Below are positions 61,997 through 64,000 of a stretch of DNA of 64,000 bases, in pieces (position 1 is the first letter of the stretch; the number at the start of each line of letters is the position of its first letter). A model generated the notes under the pieces. It was not told the origin of the DNA. It did no database searches and was given only the letters and a program-made list of their open reading frames with translations. The DNA is from Rhizobium sp. P38BS-XIX (lineage in GTDB: Bacteria; Pseudomonadota; Alphaproteobacteria; Rhizobiales; Rhizobiaceae). The stretch spans positions 1,178,001-1,242,000 of the forward strand of contig NZ_JABAIJ010000001.1 of the NCBI RefSeq assembly GCF_012641435.1, given 5' to 3'. The translations under genes were made by a program, and so were the position numbers.

Positions 61997-62782
61997 TTGC
62001 CAGACATCACGTTTCAGATCCTGCTTCTGCTTTTTGCCGCCGCGTTCTTTGCCGGCTTCGTGGATTCCATCGCCGGCGGTGGCGGGCTGATTACCGTCCC
62101 CGCGATGCTCCTGGCCGGGATCCCACCGCTTCAGACACTCGGCACGAACAAGGTGCAGTCGATCTGCGGTGCGGCATCGGCGACTATTGCCTATGCGCGG
62201 CAAGGCCATGTCCGCCTCCGCGAGCAATTGCACATGGCCGTTATGGCCGTGATCGGCGGCATGTTCGGTGCGATGCTGGCGACGGTGATGCCAAGCTATG
62301 TTCTGCGCATCATCCTGCCGTTCCTGCTGATCGCCATCGCTCTCTATTTTGCGCTCAAGCCCAATCTCGGCGACGTCGAAAAGCACCGGCGGATGAGTGC
62401 TGCAGCTTTCGGCGTGACACTCGTGCCGCTGATCGGCTTTTATGACGGTGCGTTCGGACCCGGCACCGGTTCGTTTTTGATGCTCGCCTTTGTGTCGCTC
62501 GCCGGCTTCGGCCTGCTGAAGGCGACCGCACATACCAAGCTGCTCAATTTCGGCTCCAACCTCGGCGGCCTGATCGTCTTCATCTTTTCCGGCGTCATTC
62601 TCTGGAAGGTCGGGATCGTCATGGGTCTCGGCCAGTTTCTCGGCGCGCAGGCTGGCTCGCGGCTTGCCATGCGCATCGGCGCAAAACTGATCAAGCCGCT
62701 GCTCGTCATCATCTGCATTGCCTTTGCGATCAAGTTGCTGGCAGATCCCACCCATCCCGTCAGGATCTGGCTCGGTCTCTAG
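61997..62782 (+). CDS. TSUP (TauE/SafE) family permease
   Basis: Inner-membrane protein of 261 residues with about eight helices in two homologous halves. The first half carries FAGFVDSIAGGGGLITVPAMLLAG and the second FYDGAFGPGTGSFLMLAFV, both family hallmarks. Members move sulfite, sulfoacetate or other small organic anions; cobalt-related roles have also been proposed where they neighbour cob genes, but this is unproven. I chose TTG at 61997, which places the first helix at the terminus; upstream the frame has only GTG starts inside unrelated sequence. Confidence 0.85.
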   Translation: MPDITFQILLLLFAAAFFAGFVDSIAGGGGLITVPAMLLAGIPPLQTLGTNKVQSICGAASATIAYARQGHVRLREQLHMAVMAVIGGMFGAMLATVMPSYVLRIILPFLLIAIALYFALKPNLGDVEKHRRMSAAAFGVTLVPLIGFYDGAFGPGTGSFLMLAFVSLAGFGLLKATAHTKLLNFGSNLGGLIVFIFSGVILWKVGIVMGLGQFLGAQAGSRLAMRIGAKLIKPLLVIICIAFAIKLLADPTHPVRIWLGL

Positions 62783-62882
62783 AAACGGCCCTTTGATTAC
62801 CTCGGACGTAATTGATAGTGCTTCGGTACGCGCCGATGATCGCCCTGCCTGAACGGTTCAGGCGATCCAAAGGAGTTGACCG

Positions 62883-63248
62883 ATGACTGACGCGAACACC
62901 ATTGCAGACCGCTACCTCGCCATCTGGAACGAGGCCGATACCGACCGCCGCCGTGCGCTCATCGCTGAAGCATGGACGGAAGACTGCAGCTATATCGACC
63001 CGATGATGCGCGCTGACGACCGCGAACAGATCCATGCGCTGGTCACGGCCGCGCACGATCGCTTCCCCGGCTTCCGCTTCGCGCTGATCACAGATGGCGA
63101 CCGCCACGGTGACAACCTCCGGTTCTCGTGGGGCTTCGGGCCGGCCGATGCCGAACCACTGATCAAGGGCACGGATTTCGCCATCCTAGAAGGCGATCGG
63201 CTGAAATCCGTTCACGGCTTCATCGACCAGCTGCCGGCCGCCGCATGA
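62883..63248 (+). CDS. NTF2-like (SnoaL-type) protein
   Basis: 121-residue cytoplasmic protein with the cone-shaped NTF2 fold: DANTIADRYLAIWNEADTDRRRALIAEAWTEDCSYIDPM, then FRFALITDGDRHGDNLRFSWGFG. The fold serves polyketide cyclases, isomerases and plain binding proteins, so function stays open. AGGAG precedes the ATG. Its stop overlaps the regulator gene (ATGATG), so the two are coupled. Confidence 0.87.
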   Translation: MTDANTIADRYLAIWNEADTDRRRALIAEAWTEDCSYIDPMMRADDREQIHALVTAAHDRFPGFRFALITDGDRHGDNLRFSWGFGPADAEPLIKGTDFAILEGDRLKSVHGFIDQLPAAA

Positions 63249-64000
63249 TGAACCCGGCCCGCTCTCTCGGCGACCATCTGCGCGAATGGCGGCAACGCCG
63301 CCGCCTGAGCCAGCTCGACTTCGCCCTTGAAGCCGATATATCGCAGCGACATCTGAGCTTCATCGAGAGCGGGCGGGCGCTTCCAAGCCGCGAGATGCTG
63401 ATGCATCTCGCAGAACGGCTCGGCGTACCATTGCGCGATCGTAACCCCATGCTTCTGGCGGCAGGGTTTGCGCCGGTCTTCCCCGAACGCAAGCTGGATG
63501 ATCCGGCACTTGCCCCGGCGCGGCGGGCGATCGATATGCTGCTGAAAGGTCACGAGCCTTTCCCGGCCCTGGCGGTCGACCGGCACTGGACGCTGATTGC
63601 CGCCAATGCCGCCGTAGCACCGCTGCTTGCCGGTGTCGTCGATACCTCGTTGACCGAGGGGCCGATCAATGTTTTGCGATTGAGCCTTCATCCGCAGGGC
63701 CTGGCACCGCGCATCGCCAATCTCTTCGAATGGCGGGCGCATCTGCTGGAGCGCCTGCGCCAGCAGATATCGGCGACCGGCGATCCCGTACTGGCAAAAT
63801 TGCTGCAGGAATTGTCAGCCTATCCCGCACCACCTGCGCCGAAATCGACAGCTCCAGAGCGAGATTTCGCGGGCATTGCTGTACCACTGGAACTTGTCAC
63901 CGAAGCGGGACATCTTTCGTTTCTATCCACCACGACGGTCTTCGGCACACCCGTCGATGTCACCCTGTCGGAACTGGCGATCGAATCCTTCTTTCCCGCG
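63245..64000 (+). CDS. XRE/MmyB-type helix-turn-helix regulator, 3' partial
   Basis: Frame open to the window end, 252 codons visible. Residues 8-65 form an XRE-type helix-turn-helix (LREWRQRRRLSQLDFALEADISQRHLSFIESGRALPSREM). The rest (PALAVDRHWTLIAANAAVAPLL, INVLRLSLHPQGLAPRIANLFEWRAHLLERL) is the MmyB-like ligand-binding domain found in actinobacterial and proteobacterial regulators. It starts inside the last codons of the NTF2-like gene, so it may regulate that gene. The missing C-terminus is probably only a few residues. Confidence 0.88.
   Translation, partial: MMNPARSLGDHLREWRQRRRLSQLDFALEADISQRHLSFIESGRALPSREMLMHLAERLGVPLRDRNPMLLAAGFAPVFPERKLDDPALAPARRAIDMLLKGHEPFPALAVDRHWTLIAANAAVAPLLAGVVDTSLTEGPINVLRLSLHPQGLAPRIANLFEWRAHLLERLRQQISATGDPVLAKLLQELSAYPAPPAPKSTAPERDFAGIAVPLELVTEAGHLSFLSTTTVFGTPVDVTLSELAIESFFPA

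Noticed and set aside
1..64000. tRNA, rRNA, CRISPR arrays, insertion sequences or prophage genes
   Set aside because: I found no cloverleaf-like sequences, regular repeat-spacer arrays, transposase or integrase genes. The gaps between genes are short and lack terminal inverted repeats typical of insertion sequences.

Overview
The window is high-GC, densely coded chromosomal DNA from an alphaproteobacterium of the Rhizobiaceae (Rhizobium sensu lato). The best evidence is the complete acpXL-lpxXL cluster for the very-long-chain lipid A fatty acid of Rhizobiales, an aerobic-type cob gene set, a usg gene, a UvrB with a long N-terminal extension, and znuA divergent from znuC-znuB-zur. I see no rRNA or tRNA gene, no CRISPR array, no insertion sequence and no prophage. 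About 70 protein genes are supported; two run off the window ends.

Layout. 1-1856: end of a DMT exporter, then mobA-mobB (molybdenum cofactor). 1906-4434: very large OmpA-like protein with a Gln/Pro/Glu/Ala-rich domain. 4801-7341: polar amino-acid ABC transporter (binding protein, two permeases, no ATPase). 7526-10360: usg, a methyltransferase, and an overlapping GST-ArsR-SRPBCC operon. 10357-14363: ssuA / ssuD-ssuC-ssuB for organosulfonate use. 14625-19382: dehydrogenase, Lrp regulator, UDG-like protein, secreted nuclease, membrane histidine kinase, dgkA. 19660-24071: cobT and divergent cobS, DUF1289 protein plus membrane aspartic protease, DMT exporter, GNAT. 24071-27259: folC and an ABC-2 exporter. 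27260-35440: candidate sRNA, small membrane protein, extensin-like lipoprotein, thioesterase plus membrane protein, two SEL1-repeat proteins, a secreted six-cysteine protein, MFS carrier. 35727-43866: uvrB, SRPBCC protein, class III cyclase, a 633-bp gene-free stretch with a G-quadruplex motif, cold-shock gene, dusA, FAH-family hydrolase, gamma carbonic anhydrase. 43921-48567: zinc-homeostasis cluster. 48576-55666: PAS protein, the acpXL cluster, an L,D-transpeptidase. 55787-61834: cobA-cobB-cobC-cobD operon, nucleoside hydrolase, cobE. 61997-64000: TSUP permease, NTF2-like protein, start of an MmyB-type regulator.

How genes work together. Zur, ZnuABC and a COG0523 GTPase form one apparent zinc-starvation regulon, supported by palindromes in front of znuA/znuC and of the GTPase gene. 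AcpXL, FabZXL, two ketosynthases, a dehydrogenase and LpxXL make and transfer the long acyl chain of lipid A; one ketosynthase has lost its catalytic residues and looks like a chain-length-factor partner. SsuABC imports sulfonates and SsuD desulfonates them, and near-identical motifs lie upstream of ssuA and ssuD. The cob genes at two sites cover late corrin-ring assembly, side-chain and lower-ligand steps of vitamin B12 synthesis.

No single locus is clearly a new system. The most interesting leads are the Zur-box set with a translationally coupled CxCxxC mini-protein, the inactive KS partner FabF2XL, the paired ssu motif, the candidate sRNA near 27550, the G4 motif near 40740, and the inverted repeats ahead of the GST-ArsR operon.
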